64,000 nucleotides of DNA, taken from contig JAAFGX010000005.1 of NCBI GenBank assembly GCA_010365115.1, positions 29,301-93,300 of the forward strand. Reading direction: 5' to 3'. The position numbers and the translations under genes are program-made. The notes beneath the pieces were generated by a model, which worked only from the letters and a program-made list of their open reading frames with translations, made no database searches and was not told where the DNA came from. This stretch comes from Paludibacter sp. GTDB taxonomy: Bacteria > Bacteroidota > Bacteroidia > Bacteroidales > Paludibacteraceae. This document shows, in pieces, positions 49,417 to 60,779 of the stretch; the first letter of the stretch is position 1; every line of letters begins with the position of its first letter.

Positions 49417-51117
49417 ATGTATAAGAAAATTGAACCTAATCCACTAACATTACAGTCATTAATTGAGTATTCAGTTAAGAACTTTCAAGATATGACATGT
49501 GTATCTTTTGTTGACGGCATACCGATGAGTTACAGAGAGTTGGGGCAAAAAATGAAAATAGTCGGAGAGATGTTATTTTCTCTTGGATTAAAAAATGGCG
49601 ATAAGGTAGCTTTATTAAGTCATAATATGCCGAATTGGGTTGTGGCCTATTTCTCGGTTGTTGCCAATGGATTAATTATAGTTCCAATTTTGCCCGATTT
49701 CACCAGCGAAGAAATTGACAATGTTTTGAATCATTCCGAATCGAAAGTATTGTTTGTGAGTGAACGACTCACTTCCAGAATTGAGGGTCTGGACTTACCA
49801 CAATTGAATGCCACAATCATCCTCGATAATTTTTCAATAACAAAAGGTGAAAGTAATCCTGAACTAGCCAAAATACCCAAAGTAAAAGTAAATGAGGATG
49901 ATACTGCAGCCATTATTTATACTTCTGGGACAACAGGACGGTCAAAAGGTGTTGTATTGTCGCATAAAAATCTGACGTTTACTGCCATGCAATCCTTTAC
50001 TTTTGAATCGATTAATTCTTCTGATATATTTTTATCACTGCTACCACTTTCACACACTTACGAGAATACAATTGGAATGTTATATCCGATAATGTATGGT
50101 TCTTCCATCTATTATCTTGAGAAACCTCCAACTGCTGCTGCGTTATTGCCTGCATTAAAAAAAATCCGTCCTACCATGATGCTTTCAGTTCCGCTAATTA
50201 TGGAAAAATTATATAAAACTCAGATTCAGAGTAAATTTACTGGAAGTGGATTAAAAAGAATGATTTACAAAACACCATTATTTCGTATATTAATTCATAG
50301 AGTTGCAGGCAAAAAATTATTTCAAACCTTTGGCAGTCGATTGAAATTCTTCGGAATTGGGGGCGCAAAACTAGATTCTCGTGTAGAACGTTTTTTGAAA
50401 GAAGCAAAATTTCCATATGCAATAGGCTATGGTTTAACTGAAACTGCTCCTTTACTAGCCGGTGCAGGAGTTCAACAAACCAAACTCCATTCTACAGGAT
50501 TTGCAGTTCATGGTGTAGAATTAAAAATCAATAATCCCGATAAAAAAGGTGTTGGCGAAATTTGGGCAAAAGGTCCAAATGTAATGAAAGGATATTTCAA
50601 AAATCCTGAAGCTACTGATGAAGTATTAACTGATGGAGGCTGGTTTCACACAGGCGATTTCGGACGATTCGATTCAAAAAAACGATTGTACATTAAAGGT
50701 CGAATGAAAAATACAATAATTGGAGCAAGTGGCGAGAATATATATCCAGAAGATATTGAGACAATTATCAATAACCAACGTTTTGTTGTAGAATCATTGG
50801 TACTCGAGGAAGATGGTTATCTGGTTGCAAAAGTCTTGTTGGATATTGATGAGCTGGAAAATAATATTGAGCATTTTAAATCAATTTACGTAGAAAAGAA
50901 AGAAAAAAGTCTACAAGCCATACGCGAATTGGATATAAAATATCAGGCTTGGTCTCATCATTTTACGAAAGAACTTAATGCAAAATTAAACAGAACTTCA
51001 CAAATCAAGCGTATAGATATCATGGAGGAACCTTTTGAAAAAACGGCTTCGCAAAAGATCAAACGTTTCTTGTACACCAAACAAAAAAGAAAAGCAGATA
51101 TTAAAAAAGTAAAGTAA
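49417..51117 (+). CDS. AMP-binding long-chain acyl-CoA synthetase family protein
   Basis: AAIIYTSGTTGRSKGVVLSHKNL; GGWFHTGDFGRFD. Confidence 0.93.
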   Translation: MYKKIEPNPLTLQSLIEYSVKNFQDMTCVSFVDGIPMSYRELGQKMKIVGEMLFSLGLKNGDKVALLSHNMPNWVVAYFSVVANGLIIVPILPDFTSEEIDNVLNHSESKVLFVSERLTSRIEGLDLPQLNATIILDNFSITKGESNPELAKIPKVKVNEDDTAAIIYTSGTTGRSKGVVLSHKNLTFTAMQSFTFESINSSDIFLSLLPLSHTYENTIGMLYPIMYGSSIYYLEKPPTAAALLPALKKIRPTMMLSVPLIMEKLYKTQIQSKFTGSGLKRMIYKTPLFRILIHRVAGKKLFQTFGSRLKFFGIGGAKLDSRVERFLKEAKFPYAIGYGLTETAPLLAGAGVQQTKLHSTGFAVHGVELKINNPDKKGVGEIWAKGPNVMKGYFKNPEATDEVLTDGGWFHTGDFGRFDSKKRLYIKGRMKNTIIGASGENIYPEDIETIINNQRFVVESLVLEEDGYLVAKVLLDIDELENNIEHFKSIYVEKKEKSLQAIRELDIKYQAWSHHFTKELNAKLNRTSQIKRIDIMEEPFEKTASQKIKRFLYTKQKRKADIKKVK

Positions 51118-51150
51118 TACGGATTGCAGAAATAATTCAGTCCAATTTCG

Positions 51151-51330
51151 ACCCTGCCTGCCGCAGGCAAGTGCTTCTAATGGAACATCCCGTGTAACGG
51201 GATTGTACTGTTTATTTCTCCCGTGTGAGGGGATCTACGATATGCCTTCCGCAAGCGGAATCTCGAAATACTCGATCTGCATTATACCAAAGTTGACTTT
51301 GGGCTGAAATAAAAATTCAATTGGTATAAT
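51151..51330. repeat. Cluster of short palindromes / hairpins in intergenic region
   Basis: GCCTG-CCG-CAGGC (51156-51168), ATCCCG-TGTAA-CGGGAT (51187-51203), TTCCGC-AA-GCGGAA (51247-51260), and ATTATACCAA...TTGGTATAAT (51281-51330) containing CCAAAGT-TG-ACTTTGG. Confidence 0.65.
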
Positions 51331-51452
51331 TATAGTTTAAGTAATTGGCAGAACATAATGTATTAATAAGTATCTGTTTGATTTCCATTATTATATTCAA
51401 TTATAAATTGTAAATTATGAATTGTGCATTACTAAATTGTGTCTTACTGCAC

Positions 51453-52421
51453 TTAGTACTTTTTCCCTTGCCAGGAATCTCTTTCAATTAATCGTTTTTC
51501 CAATTTAGCAACAAATTCAAAATTTTTCAGTCCCCAATCCGGTGCTATCAACAACTCTTTGGGCGATTGAGAAACGAAACGCTCCACGGCAATTTTTGGA
51601 CTGAGTCGTTCTAAAAAATCGATTGCCAAATCAATATATTCATCAGCTGAATACAATTTAAACCATTCCGGGTTTTGGTTGAATTGTTGAGCCATTTTAG
51701 TTCCACGAACTAATTGTAACTGATGAATTTTAAGCGAATCGATGGGTAATTCAGATAATTTATCGGCATGCGAAAGGATGGTGCTGCGGCTTTCATTTGG
51801 CAATCCAAGTATAATGTGTGCACCCGTATGAATTCCAAGAGCAGCTGTTTTGAGAATAGCTTTTTGAGCGCATGCAAAATCATGCCCACGGTTAATAAAT
51901 TGCAACGTGTCATCATTTGTCGATTCAATGCCGTATTCAATCATTACGTAGTGTGTTTTTGCCAACTCCGAAAAATATTCCAGCAATTCATCTGTAACGC
52001 AATCAGGACGAGTACCAACAACCAATCCAACCACTCCGGGATACGAAAGTGCTTGTTCATAAATTGATTTTAAATTCTCAATTGAATCGTAAGTATTAGT
52101 ATAGGATTGAAAATAAGCTAGATAATATTGTGCTTTGTATTTATGATGAAAGAATTCGATGCCTTCTTTTACCTGATTACTTACACTTTTTGCAGATTGG
52201 CAATAATCAGGACTAAAAGTAAGGTTGTTGCAATACGTGCAGCCTCCGGTTCCTTTGCTGCCATCCCTGTTTGGACATGTAAAACCAGCATTAATTGATA
52301 TTTTTTGTACTCTTTCGGGGAATTGACTTTTAAGCACTTTATTGTAACTTAAATATCTTTCATTTTTAATATCAAAAGAAGAATTAGTAGTTGGAAATTT
52401 CATTTCAAAATGTGTATTCAT
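51453..52421 (-). CDS. TIGR01212-type radical SAM protein
   Basis: NAGFTCPNRDGSKGTGGCTYCNN; FQSYTNTYDSIENLKSIYEQAL; GTRPDCV. Confidence 0.93.
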   Translation of the reverse strand: MNTHFEMKFPTTNSSFDIKNERYLSYNKVLKSQFPERVQKISINAGFTCPNRDGSKGTGGCTYCNNLTFSPDYCQSAKSVSNQVKEGIEFFHHKYKAQYYLAYFQSYTNTYDSIENLKSIYEQALSYPGVVGLVVGTRPDCVTDELLEYFSELAKTHYVMIEYGIESTNDDTLQFINRGHDFACAQKAILKTAALGIHTGAHIILGLPNESRSTILSHADKLSELPIDSLKIHQLQLVRGTKMAQQFNQNPEWFKLYSADEYIDLAIDFLERLSPKIAVERFVSQSPKELLIAPDWGLKNFEFVAKLEKRLIERDSWQGKKY

Positions 52422-52617
52422 TTTTTCAGTAAAAATATCTTCAGGTTTGTAGAGAAAATTTAAGAATAAACCTGTTCAATCATAATTAATTGAACAAAGA
52501 TACGCATTCAATTTGATGAAACAAAAGTGAAAAAAAAAATTTCTTTGAAGATAAATCAATGAGTATAATTTTGTTATTTGTCAGTTTTTATTTATATTTG
52601 TGAATTAATTATTAATT

Positions 52618-53475
52618 ATGTATTGGTCTAATTATCATAGCCATTGTACTTTTTGTGATGGACGAAGTTCGATGGAGGACTTCGTTAAATTTGCAATTGC
52701 TAAAGGTGTAAAAAGTTATGGATTTTCGTCGCATGCCCCTCTTCCTTTTCTAACTAAATGGACTATGGTTGAAGATGATTTTTCTGAATATAAATTAGAA
52801 TTTGAACGTTTAAAACAAAAACACAATAAGGAAATTGATTTATTTTTAGGCTTAGAAGTGGATTTCATTGAAAATTATTCCAGTGTTCAAAACGTTTTTT
52901 TTCAGGATATTCAACTTGATTACTTAATAGGCTCCATTCATTATTTAGATAAATTGCCAACTGATGAGTTTTGGTGCATTGATGGTGAGTTTACAGAATT
53001 TGATAAAGGTTTAAAAATCCTTTTCGATGGAGACATTCAATTTGCAATTAAACGTTTTTATGAAGTTTCAACTTTAATGATAGAAAAAGGTGGCTTTGAT
53101 ATTGTTGGTCATTGCGATAAGATAGCATTAAATAGTCAGCATTACGATGGTTTTCATCCTATGGAGAATTGGTATATGAATTTAGTGGGAGATTTACTGC
53201 AAAAAATAAAAGAAAAAAATCTAATATTAGAAATAAACACAAAGTCATTGACAGATAGAGGAATAACATACCCAAATCAAGAATTCTATTCGCTTATTAA
53301 TGAAATGCAAATTCCAATAATTGTCAATTCCGATTGTCACTACCCAACCAATGTTATTAATGGTTTTGAATCTACTTTTAAAACATTGAAAAATATTGGT
53401 TTTAAAAGTATGCAACTACTGAAAAATTCAAAATGGGAAACTATTGAATTTGATGAAAAGGGGTTGAGATTTTAA
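52618..53475 (+). CDS. Histidinol-phosphatase (PHP domain)
   Basis: NYHSHCTFCDGRSSMEDFVKFAIAKGVKSYGFSSHAPLPF; IVNSDCHYPTNV. Confidence 0.88.
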   Translation: MYWSNYHSHCTFCDGRSSMEDFVKFAIAKGVKSYGFSSHAPLPFLTKWTMVEDDFSEYKLEFERLKQKHNKEIDLFLGLEVDFIENYSSVQNVFFQDIQLDYLIGSIHYLDKLPTDEFWCIDGEFTEFDKGLKILFDGDIQFAIKRFYEVSTLMIEKGGFDIVGHCDKIALNSQHYDGFHPMENWYMNLVGDLLQKIKEKNLILEINTKSLTDRGITYPNQEFYSLINEMQIPIIVNSDCHYPTNVINGFESTFKTLKNIGFKSMQLLKNSKWETIEFDEKGLRF

Positions 53476-53698
53476 AAAAGAACTTCCAATTATTATTTCT
53501 ATGAATAAGATAAATAAATTTAACAATAATTATTGACATAAATAGTGTAAAAATAATTACAATATAAATCTAAAATACCCTAAAAATAATCAAGTCGGAA
53601 TATTTGCATTTCAAGCATTAAAATCTTTTCTATATTTATATAAATTTCATACTTTTCTATTATCTTTCGCAAAAATTGAACATCTAATATTCATATTT

Positions 53699-56600
53699 AT
53701 GGAAAGATTAAGCACATCAGAAGTCCTGGATTGGGCAAAGGATTTTCTAACGAAATCGGAAAAAGAAATTACCGAGGATGAAAAGAAAGAACAAAAGAAA
53801 TACGCCATACTAATTCAAAATCCAAACGATAAGACATTGCTTTCTAAATTATTGGACGAGTCTTCGCAGATTCACGACAATAAAAAGCTGGCTAGAAGAA
53901 TGAAAGTTCTTATTGAAAGATATGGAGTGCCAGAATTTTTCAGTTCTTCCGATGCATTTTTACTTCGTCTGTTTACACTGTTCGGCTATTGGTTCGATTT
54001 CATAGCTGTTCCATTATTCAAAAACCGATTACGATCAGATACTGCCAAAGTGATAATAAACGAAAAACCATCGTTATTAAATCAGCATTTAAATGAACGC
54101 AGAAAACAAAATATCGGTCAAAATGTAAACTTATTGGGCGAAGTAGTATTGGGCGATGGCGAGGCTAGTAATCGCTACAACCATTACCTCGATGCCTTGA
54201 AAGATACTCGAATCAATTACATTTCCATCAAAATATCAGGCATTTATGCTCAAATAAATCCTCTCAATTATTCGCAAAACAAGTTGGATCTTTGCGAACG
54301 GTTGACACGTATTTACCAACAATCCATCGATTTTCCATACATTAATGAAAAAGGAGTTCCAAGTTCAAAATTTGTAAATCTGGACATGGAGGAATATAAA
54401 GATGCAGAACTCACATTGGATGTTTTTAAAACGGTTTTGAGCCAATCGCAATTCAAAAATTACACTGCAGGTATAGTTGTTCAGGCATATTTACCGGATG
54501 CATGGCTTCTTCAAACCGAAATATTAGAATTTGCAAAAAAGCGTGTGTTAGAAGGTGGAGCTCCACTTAAAATGAGATTGGTAAAAGGGGCTAATTTACA
54601 AATGGAATCAATTATTTCGTCGCTAAAGGGTTGGGAAAATCCAGTTTTGCGTAGTAAAATTGAAGTTGATGCAAATTACCTGCATATTTTAGACCGTGCT
54701 TTGGAACCGGAAAATGCAAAAGCATTGCACATTGGCGTGGCTTCACATAATTTCTTTAGCATTGGATATGCCTATTTATTAAGTCAAAAAAATGGGGTTG
54801 AAGAGCAAGTCACATTCGAAATGCTGGAGGGAATGGCCAATCACTTGCCGCGGGTTATGCGCAATTTGGGTAAACAGATTATTTTATACACTCCTGTTGT
54901 AAAAAACGAACATTTTCTTAATGCTGTTTCTTATTTGGTGCGACGATTGGATGAAAACACTGGCAAGGATAATTTTTTAAGTTATTCGTTCAATTTAAAG
55001 TACAAAAGTAAAGAATGGGATTTTTTACAACAACAATTTATTGATGCATATAATCTGAAAGATAAAATTGAACATAAACCTTATCGTATTCAAAACCGAA
55101 ATACAATAAACGAAAAGCAAAACAACAATATAGAAGTATTTCATAATGAATCAGATACAATTTTTGATTTAAAACAAAACAGAGAATGGGCTGATGAGAT
55201 TCGAAACCGTTGGATGAAATCACCGAACGCCAAACCCTATCAAATTCCGGTACAAATTGGCGATAAAGAAATTACAACTGAAAAAAAACTCACTTATTTT
55301 GATCGAAGTCAAACAGTTGAGATAGCAATATGCGAGGCCAGCTTATCAAATTTGGATCAGGTTAAGAAAATGATTCAAGTTTCGGAAAACGATGCATCAA
55401 GTTGGCGAAAAACAACCTTGATTGCACGTAATAAAATACTGCATCAGGTAGCCGTAAATCTTAATAATAACAGGGGAAATCTCATTGGCTGTATGTCGGC
55501 TATTACCGGAAAAACTTTTATGGAGGGAGATGTAGAAGTTTCTGAAGCCATCGATTTTTGTCGATACTATCCTATCACAATGCAAACGTTTGAGGATTTA
55601 AAGACTATTAAAATCACTCCGAAAGGAATTATTCTGGTTATTCCTCCATGGAATTTTCCGCTGGCCATTCCGGTTGGCGGAGTAGCTGCTGCACTTGCTT
55701 GTGGAAATTCAGTGATATTGAAACCGGCTTCAGTGGCATTACCAGTGGCATGGGAGTTTGCGAAATCTTTTTGGGATGCTGGCGTTCCAAAAGATGCATT
55801 GCAGGTGGTTTGCACCGATGGACGGGAACCGTTGAATTACCTCACATCACATCCTTCTGTCAAACATATAATTCTCACGGGTGGAACTGATACAGCTTTC
55901 CGCTTATTAGAAAACAATCCAACCTGTCCGCTTTCGGCAGAAACAGGAGGAAAAAATCCTATTATCCTCACTTCTAGTGGCGATCGTGATCATGCGATTC
56001 AAAATATTGTAACTTCTGCTTTTGGCAATGCCGGTCAAAAATGTTCAGCATGTTCTTTGCTTTTGCTCGAAAAAGAAGTTTATAATGATCCTGAGTTTAA
56101 AGTCAAACTAACAGATGCAGTAAAAAGCATGCACACAGGCAGTGTCTGGGATGGCGGTAATATTATTGGTCCAATGATAACATCTGAAAATGAAAAATTA
56201 TTGCATGCTATTAACTATTTGGAAGATGGCGAAAAATGGTTGGTAAAACCAGAATTTGTCGACGAAAAACAGTTCATATTAAAACCATGTGTAAAGTGGG
56301 GAGTAAAACCGGATAGTTATACCTTTAAAAATGAATTGTTTGCACCTTTGCTGGGAGTTGTTTGTATCGATAATTTAGAAGATGGCATCAATATGGTAAA
56401 TACTTCTGAATACGGATTAACTTCGGGGTTGCAAAGTCTTGATGAAGAGGAACAACTGAGTTGGAAAAATAGTATTGAAGCCGGAAATTTGTATATTAAC
56501 AGAGGAATTACAGGAGCCATAGTCAATCGGCAACCGTTTGGTGGAATGAAACGTTCAGCATTTGGAGGAGGCATAAAAGCAGGTGGTAGAAATTATGTTT

Positions 56601-57217
56601 CGTGTTTTGTGAATATTGAAAACGAGAAAACTGATTTCAAACCTTCAATTGAATCTAATCATTTAAATTCCTTATCTGAAAATTTGAATTCACATGAAAA
56701 TGCTCTTTTCCAAACAGCTGTTTCGAGTTATATGGAGAATTGGAAATACGAATTCTCACTTGAAAAAGACATTCATGAGTTGATGGGCGAGAAAAACACA
56801 TTTCGATATTTACCGCTGAAAAACATTGTTTTAAGGGTTCAGCCAAGCGATAAGTTATGTGATATATTTATGATACTTGCTGCTTCAAACATTGCAAAAA
56901 CATCGATTACATTAAGCATCAGTGTGGAAGATTCCAAGCTCGAAGTAATTAAAAAATCAATTAAAAACGAATGTAAAATTTTGATTCAATCTGAGTTAGA
57001 TTTTCTTAACGAAATGGATAAGTATGCTCGGGTACGAACTTGCAGCTCCGATCTTTCTGCTGATTTTTTCAAAAAAGCCGCTTTATTAGGAAAATACATT
57101 GCAACTGCAAAACCATTAGTTGAAGGACGATTGGAACTGCTGCATTATTTGAAAGAACAAAGTATTACTTACGAATATCATAGATATGGAAGTATAACAG
57201 ACAACGTAATTGTTTGA
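53699..57217 (+). CDS. putA: Bifunctional proline dehydrogenase / L-glutamate gamma-semialdehyde dehydrogenase
   Basis: 1172 aa; PRODH region (MRLVKGANLQME) and ALDH region (PWNFPLAIPVGGVAAALACGNSVILKPA; FGNAGQKCSACSLLLL). Confidence 0.95.
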   Translation: MERLSTSEVLDWAKDFLTKSEKEITEDEKKEQKKYAILIQNPNDKTLLSKLLDESSQIHDNKKLARRMKVLIERYGVPEFFSSSDAFLLRLFTLFGYWFDFIAVPLFKNRLRSDTAKVIINEKPSLLNQHLNERRKQNIGQNVNLLGEVVLGDGEASNRYNHYLDALKDTRINYISIKISGIYAQINPLNYSQNKLDLCERLTRIYQQSIDFPYINEKGVPSSKFVNLDMEEYKDAELTLDVFKTVLSQSQFKNYTAGIVVQAYLPDAWLLQTEILEFAKKRVLEGGAPLKMRLVKGANLQMESIISSLKGWENPVLRSKIEVDANYLHILDRALEPENAKALHIGVASHNFFSIGYAYLLSQKNGVEEQVTFEMLEGMANHLPRVMRNLGKQIILYTPVVKNEHFLNAVSYLVRRLDENTGKDNFLSYSFNLKYKSKEWDFLQQQFIDAYNLKDKIEHKPYRIQNRNTINEKQNNNIEVFHNESDTIFDLKQNREWADEIRNRWMKSPNAKPYQIPVQIGDKEITTEKKLTYFDRSQTVEIAICEASLSNLDQVKKMIQVSENDASSWRKTTLIARNKILHQVAVNLNNNRGNLIGCMSAITGKTFMEGDVEVSEAIDFCRYYPITMQTFEDLKTIKITPKGIILVIPPWNFPLAIPVGGVAAALACGNSVILKPASVALPVAWEFAKSFWDAGVPKDALQVVCTDGREPLNYLTSHPSVKHIILTGGTDTAFRLLENNPTCPLSAETGGKNPIILTSSGDRDHAIQNIVTSAFGNAGQKCSACSLLLLEKEVYNDPEFKVKLTDAVKSMHTGSVWDGGNIIGPMITSENEKLLHAINYLEDGEKWLVKPEFVDEKQFILKPCVKWGVKPDSYTFKNELFAPLLGVVCIDNLEDGINMVNTSEYGLTSGLQSLDEEEQLSWKNSIEAGNLYINRGITGAIVNRQPFGGMKRSAFGGGIKAGGRNYVSCFVNIENEKTDFKPSIESNHLNSLSENLNSHENALFQTAVSSYMENWKYEFSLEKDIHELMGEKNTFRYLPLKNIVLRVQPSDKLCDIFMILAASNIAKTSITLSISVEDSKLEVIKKSIKNECKILIQSELDFLNEMDKYARVRTCSSDLSADFFKKAALLGKYIATAKPLVEGRLELLHYLKEQSITYEYHRYGSITDNVIV

Positions 57218-57234
57218 AAATAATTAAAATTTTT

Positions 57235-57280
57235 AGCCCGACAGTTTATGAACTGTTGGGCTTTTTTAATTTCTAGTGGT
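57235..57280 (+). terminator. Terminator after putA
   Basis: AGCCCGACAGTTTATGAACTGTTGGGCTTTTTTAATT. Confidence 0.8.
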
Positions 57281-57782
57281 TTATGTGAGCCCATTTAATA
57301 TCATTTTAATAGTAATTATTACAGCATTTTCTCCAGAATTCTGGTTTTTAGATGAATTTTTTATAATTATAGATGTTAAAAACCAGAAATTATTCGTTAA
57401 ACTTTTTAATAAAACCAAGCGTATGAGTTAATATTTACGAAAATATCTGTTTTGTATTTCAAATTATAATTTAAAAAAAATAAATGCTCTCGTTTAAACA
57501 AAATTCAAACTTGCTTCATAGCTGAATAGCTTTGTATATTTCTTCCATATAACAAGCATATCTATTTATTAATCAACACTTAAATTTAATTCTATTTGTT
57601 AATATTAAAAATAGACACGTAATGTATAATTACTAATTGTACTAACTGGCTAGATATGATAAAAATATGTAGCAAAAAGTATACTAAAAATGTTTTTAAT
57701 TCCACACACTACTATATATCAGATAATTAGTGTGTTTTTATTATATTTGAAACATATTAATATAATTAAAATTTTTACAACC

Positions 57783-60689
57783 ATGACTACAAAAATAATA
57801 TCGAGAATGAGATTTATTCTCTTAATTGGCATTGTACTGTCATTCACGAACTGCATAGACGATGAGTACGATTTATCGAGTGGCATAAATACTGAAATGA
57901 GCGTAGGTGGTGATTCTCTTTCGTTTCCCATTATCCAAACTACAAAAATTTTCCTTGATTCGATGATGAATAGTCAGGATATTCAAATGTTGAAACGATT
58001 GGCAGATGGTACGTATTCCTTTCAAATGTATGATTCCATGCAAATGAATTTAGGAAGTATTGCTCCAGTCACTCTTTCAATAGCACCGATTTCAATAGCT
58101 CCAATCAGTAGTAATTTTTCAAATATTGAACTACCAGTTTTTCAATTAAATCCAATCAACTTTGAAACGTTAGTAAATATACCTGATTTTAGTGTTGAAA
58201 GTGAATTAATAAAACCGATTGACGTTTCATACACACAAAAATATCCGATTGATGCGCCTTCCAATATTCGTAGAAACACGAAATCAGGTTCTTCTAAAAT
58301 TAAATCAGAAAATGTGATAATCGGACCATTCCGGAAAATTGCAAATCAGTCAATAACAGAATTATTGTTTTTTCGTTATCCCAATGCACTAAAAAGAATA
58401 AACAAAGTAACTTTTAAAAATACTAAAGTCACATTAACTTTTGACAAAACGAATACAAATCAATTAAATCTAGTATCTCAAAGTGATACGATTAAAGAAT
58501 TCAGGATTGATTTTCCTGCAGAGTATAAAATTACTATGCCTACGGGCTTAAACTCAAGAATTGAAGGAAGCTCTTTTATTATTAAAAATGCTCCATTAGC
58601 AAAGGGTGTAAATATTTTTACAGCCAGTTTTTATATTGAGAGCCTGGATATGACTGATTATTTTCAATTCGAAACATTAAATTACAATAAACCGATAAAT
58701 TACAGCATCGACTATAATTTTGTAGGTGTAACAGATGATCTTTCATCTTTAATTGGAAAAGATGTAGAATACAACGTAAGTTTGCAAGCTTCTCCGGTTG
58801 TAAATGATATTGAAATAGAAACAAATAGTTTTAATTCTGACATGAAAAGCGGTTCGATTTCAATTTCAAAAATAATAGAAAACATTCCAACAGAAATTTC
58901 AGAAATCAAAACTGTAACCTTCGAAGACAATGCGAAACTGCAAATTTATGTTCCCGATCCCGGTTTAAATCCGTTCACTTTTTCTTCGGGAATTTGTCAA
59001 ATAGAATTACCAAAATCTATTATATTTAAGCCATTCAATGGGCTTGACACTGCAACTAACATATTGACAACACCTTACAATGAAATAATTGGAACAAAAG
59101 ATCTCGGAATTTCAGGTTTAAAAGTCAACAAAACGATACCGGAAGGACAAAATTCAATTTTAATTTCAGATGAATTAAAATATACAATTTCTGGTATTAG
59201 TATTGGTTCACAAAAAGTCTCATTAAGAAACGTGCAGGCAATGAACAATAAAATTATCAAAATATCAGGTATCTGTAGTGGCATGGTTGTGAAAGATGCT
59301 GCGCTATCAACCAGAAGAATATCAATAGATTTACCTCAAAAAAACACCAATATCAATATCAGCCGTTTTGTTTCAAAAGATGTAAAAAGAATTTATTCTG
59401 CGACATTAAAAACGCCATCAGATGTTACTTTTAATATAAAAGTCAGCAATTTACCAACTTCAATCGACTCGGTATTTTTCGAAAATTATACTATTAAACT
59501 TCCAGAGTATTTAAAATTCAAAACTGGAAATATAAATAATCAAAACGAAGTAATTTTGAATCGAGGCTTCAAAGTTAGTGAAGGCTTTTCTAAAACATTA
59601 ACATTAGAAAAGTTTGACTTCGGAGCCACTGGTAAACTACTTGAAAACGGCGTATTCACTTTAAATGATGTGATTAGCATGCAAGGGAAAGTTTATATTA
59701 AAGGCACTAATTTGAATACTAATGAATTAGGAACCATTGAAATAAAACCATCATTCCAATTGAGCGAAATATCACTTTCACTTATTGAAGGTGAAATTGT
59801 CCCCCAGATAGCCCCGATAAACAAAACAATTCCGTTGAATTTACCTGATTATTTAAAACAGGAAAATACAAAACTTGACTTGCAAAATCCTGTTATAACC
59901 ATACAGATAGGAAATTCCATGGGCATTGGTGTTGAGGCAGATGTTACACTTATTCCAAAAAGAAATGGAGTGGCAATTGCTGATGCAACTGTAAATTGTC
60001 ATTTGGATATTGCGGCAGCACATCAATTAGGAGAATCAACCTGGAGTAAATTCTGGATTTCAAAATCGAATGAAGGTGTTTCGGATCAATATCAGCCGGT
60101 AATAGTCCCCGAAATAGCAAATTTACTAAAAATTGCACCAGATGAAGTAGAAATAATTGTAACTCCAATTGTAAGCGGAAGCAGACAACTAGTGGATTTG
60201 TATTCTCCAAAAAACACATTGGAAATGAAATATGCGCTAAATGTTCCGCTGGATTTTGGCACAGAATTCAATATTAATTATGCTGATACACTGATCAGTT
60301 TAAAAGAAAAACTGAATGATATAATTAAATATACTCGTCAAATTGAAGTAATTGCAATTATTAATAACACTATTCCACTGAATTTGAATTTTGAAGTTAA
60401 ACCATTAAATGTGTTAAACCAGGAAATTTCGGGAATTACTATTGAATCGGCAGACTCCATTACATCTTGCAATATCGATGGAACAGCTCAAAAAAGCAAT
60501 TTAAATTTAACCATAAAAGAAACGGAAAACGGGTCATTAGATCAACTTGATGCATTTGCATTTAAAGTATTTGCAACAAAAAGCAGTACAATTGCCGGAA
60601 TGCCATTAAAAGTCGATCAATATATTACGCTGGAGATCAGAGTAAGAATTCCTGACGGAATTACAATTAATCAAAGTACAACCAATTAG
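57783..60689 (+). CDS. Large surface/periplasmic lipoprotein-like hypothetical protein
   Basis: Start MTTKIISRMRFILLIGIVLSFTNCIDDEYDLSSG (lipoprotein-like signal with acidic +2 region); repetitive beta-rich composition. Confidence 0.65.
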   Translation: MTTKIISRMRFILLIGIVLSFTNCIDDEYDLSSGINTEMSVGGDSLSFPIIQTTKIFLDSMMNSQDIQMLKRLADGTYSFQMYDSMQMNLGSIAPVTLSIAPISIAPISSNFSNIELPVFQLNPINFETLVNIPDFSVESELIKPIDVSYTQKYPIDAPSNIRRNTKSGSSKIKSENVIIGPFRKIANQSITELLFFRYPNALKRINKVTFKNTKVTLTFDKTNTNQLNLVSQSDTIKEFRIDFPAEYKITMPTGLNSRIEGSSFIIKNAPLAKGVNIFTASFYIESLDMTDYFQFETLNYNKPINYSIDYNFVGVTDDLSSLIGKDVEYNVSLQASPVVNDIEIETNSFNSDMKSGSISISKIIENIPTEISEIKTVTFEDNAKLQIYVPDPGLNPFTFSSGICQIELPKSIIFKPFNGLDTATNILTTPYNEIIGTKDLGISGLKVNKTIPEGQNSILISDELKYTISGISIGSQKVSLRNVQAMNNKIIKISGICSGMVVKDAALSTRRISIDLPQKNTNINISRFVSKDVKRIYSATLKTPSDVTFNIKVSNLPTSIDSVFFENYTIKLPEYLKFKTGNINNQNEVILNRGFKVSEGFSKTLTLEKFDFGATGKLLENGVFTLNDVISMQGKVYIKGTNLNTNELGTIEIKPSFQLSEISLSLIEGEIVPQIAPINKTIPLNLPDYLKQENTKLDLQNPVITIQIGNSMGIGVEADVTLIPKRNGVAIADATVNCHLDIAAAHQLGESTWSKFWISKSNEGVSDQYQPVIVPEIANLLKIAPDEVEIIVTPIVSGSRQLVDLYSPKNTLEMKYALNVPLDFGTEFNINYADTLISLKEKLNDIIKYTRQIEVIAIINNTIPLNLNFEVKPLNVLNQEISGITIESADSITSCNIDGTAQKSNLNLTIKETENGSLDQLDAFAFKVFATKSSTIAGMPLKVDQYITLEIRVRIPDGITINQSTTN

Positions 60690-60779
60690 CGTTAAACTTT
60701 AGTATTCATAAGGTTTAGATTAAAAAACTAAATTTGTGTTCATAAATCATCAACCGATATTTCACTATCCCATTGTCAT

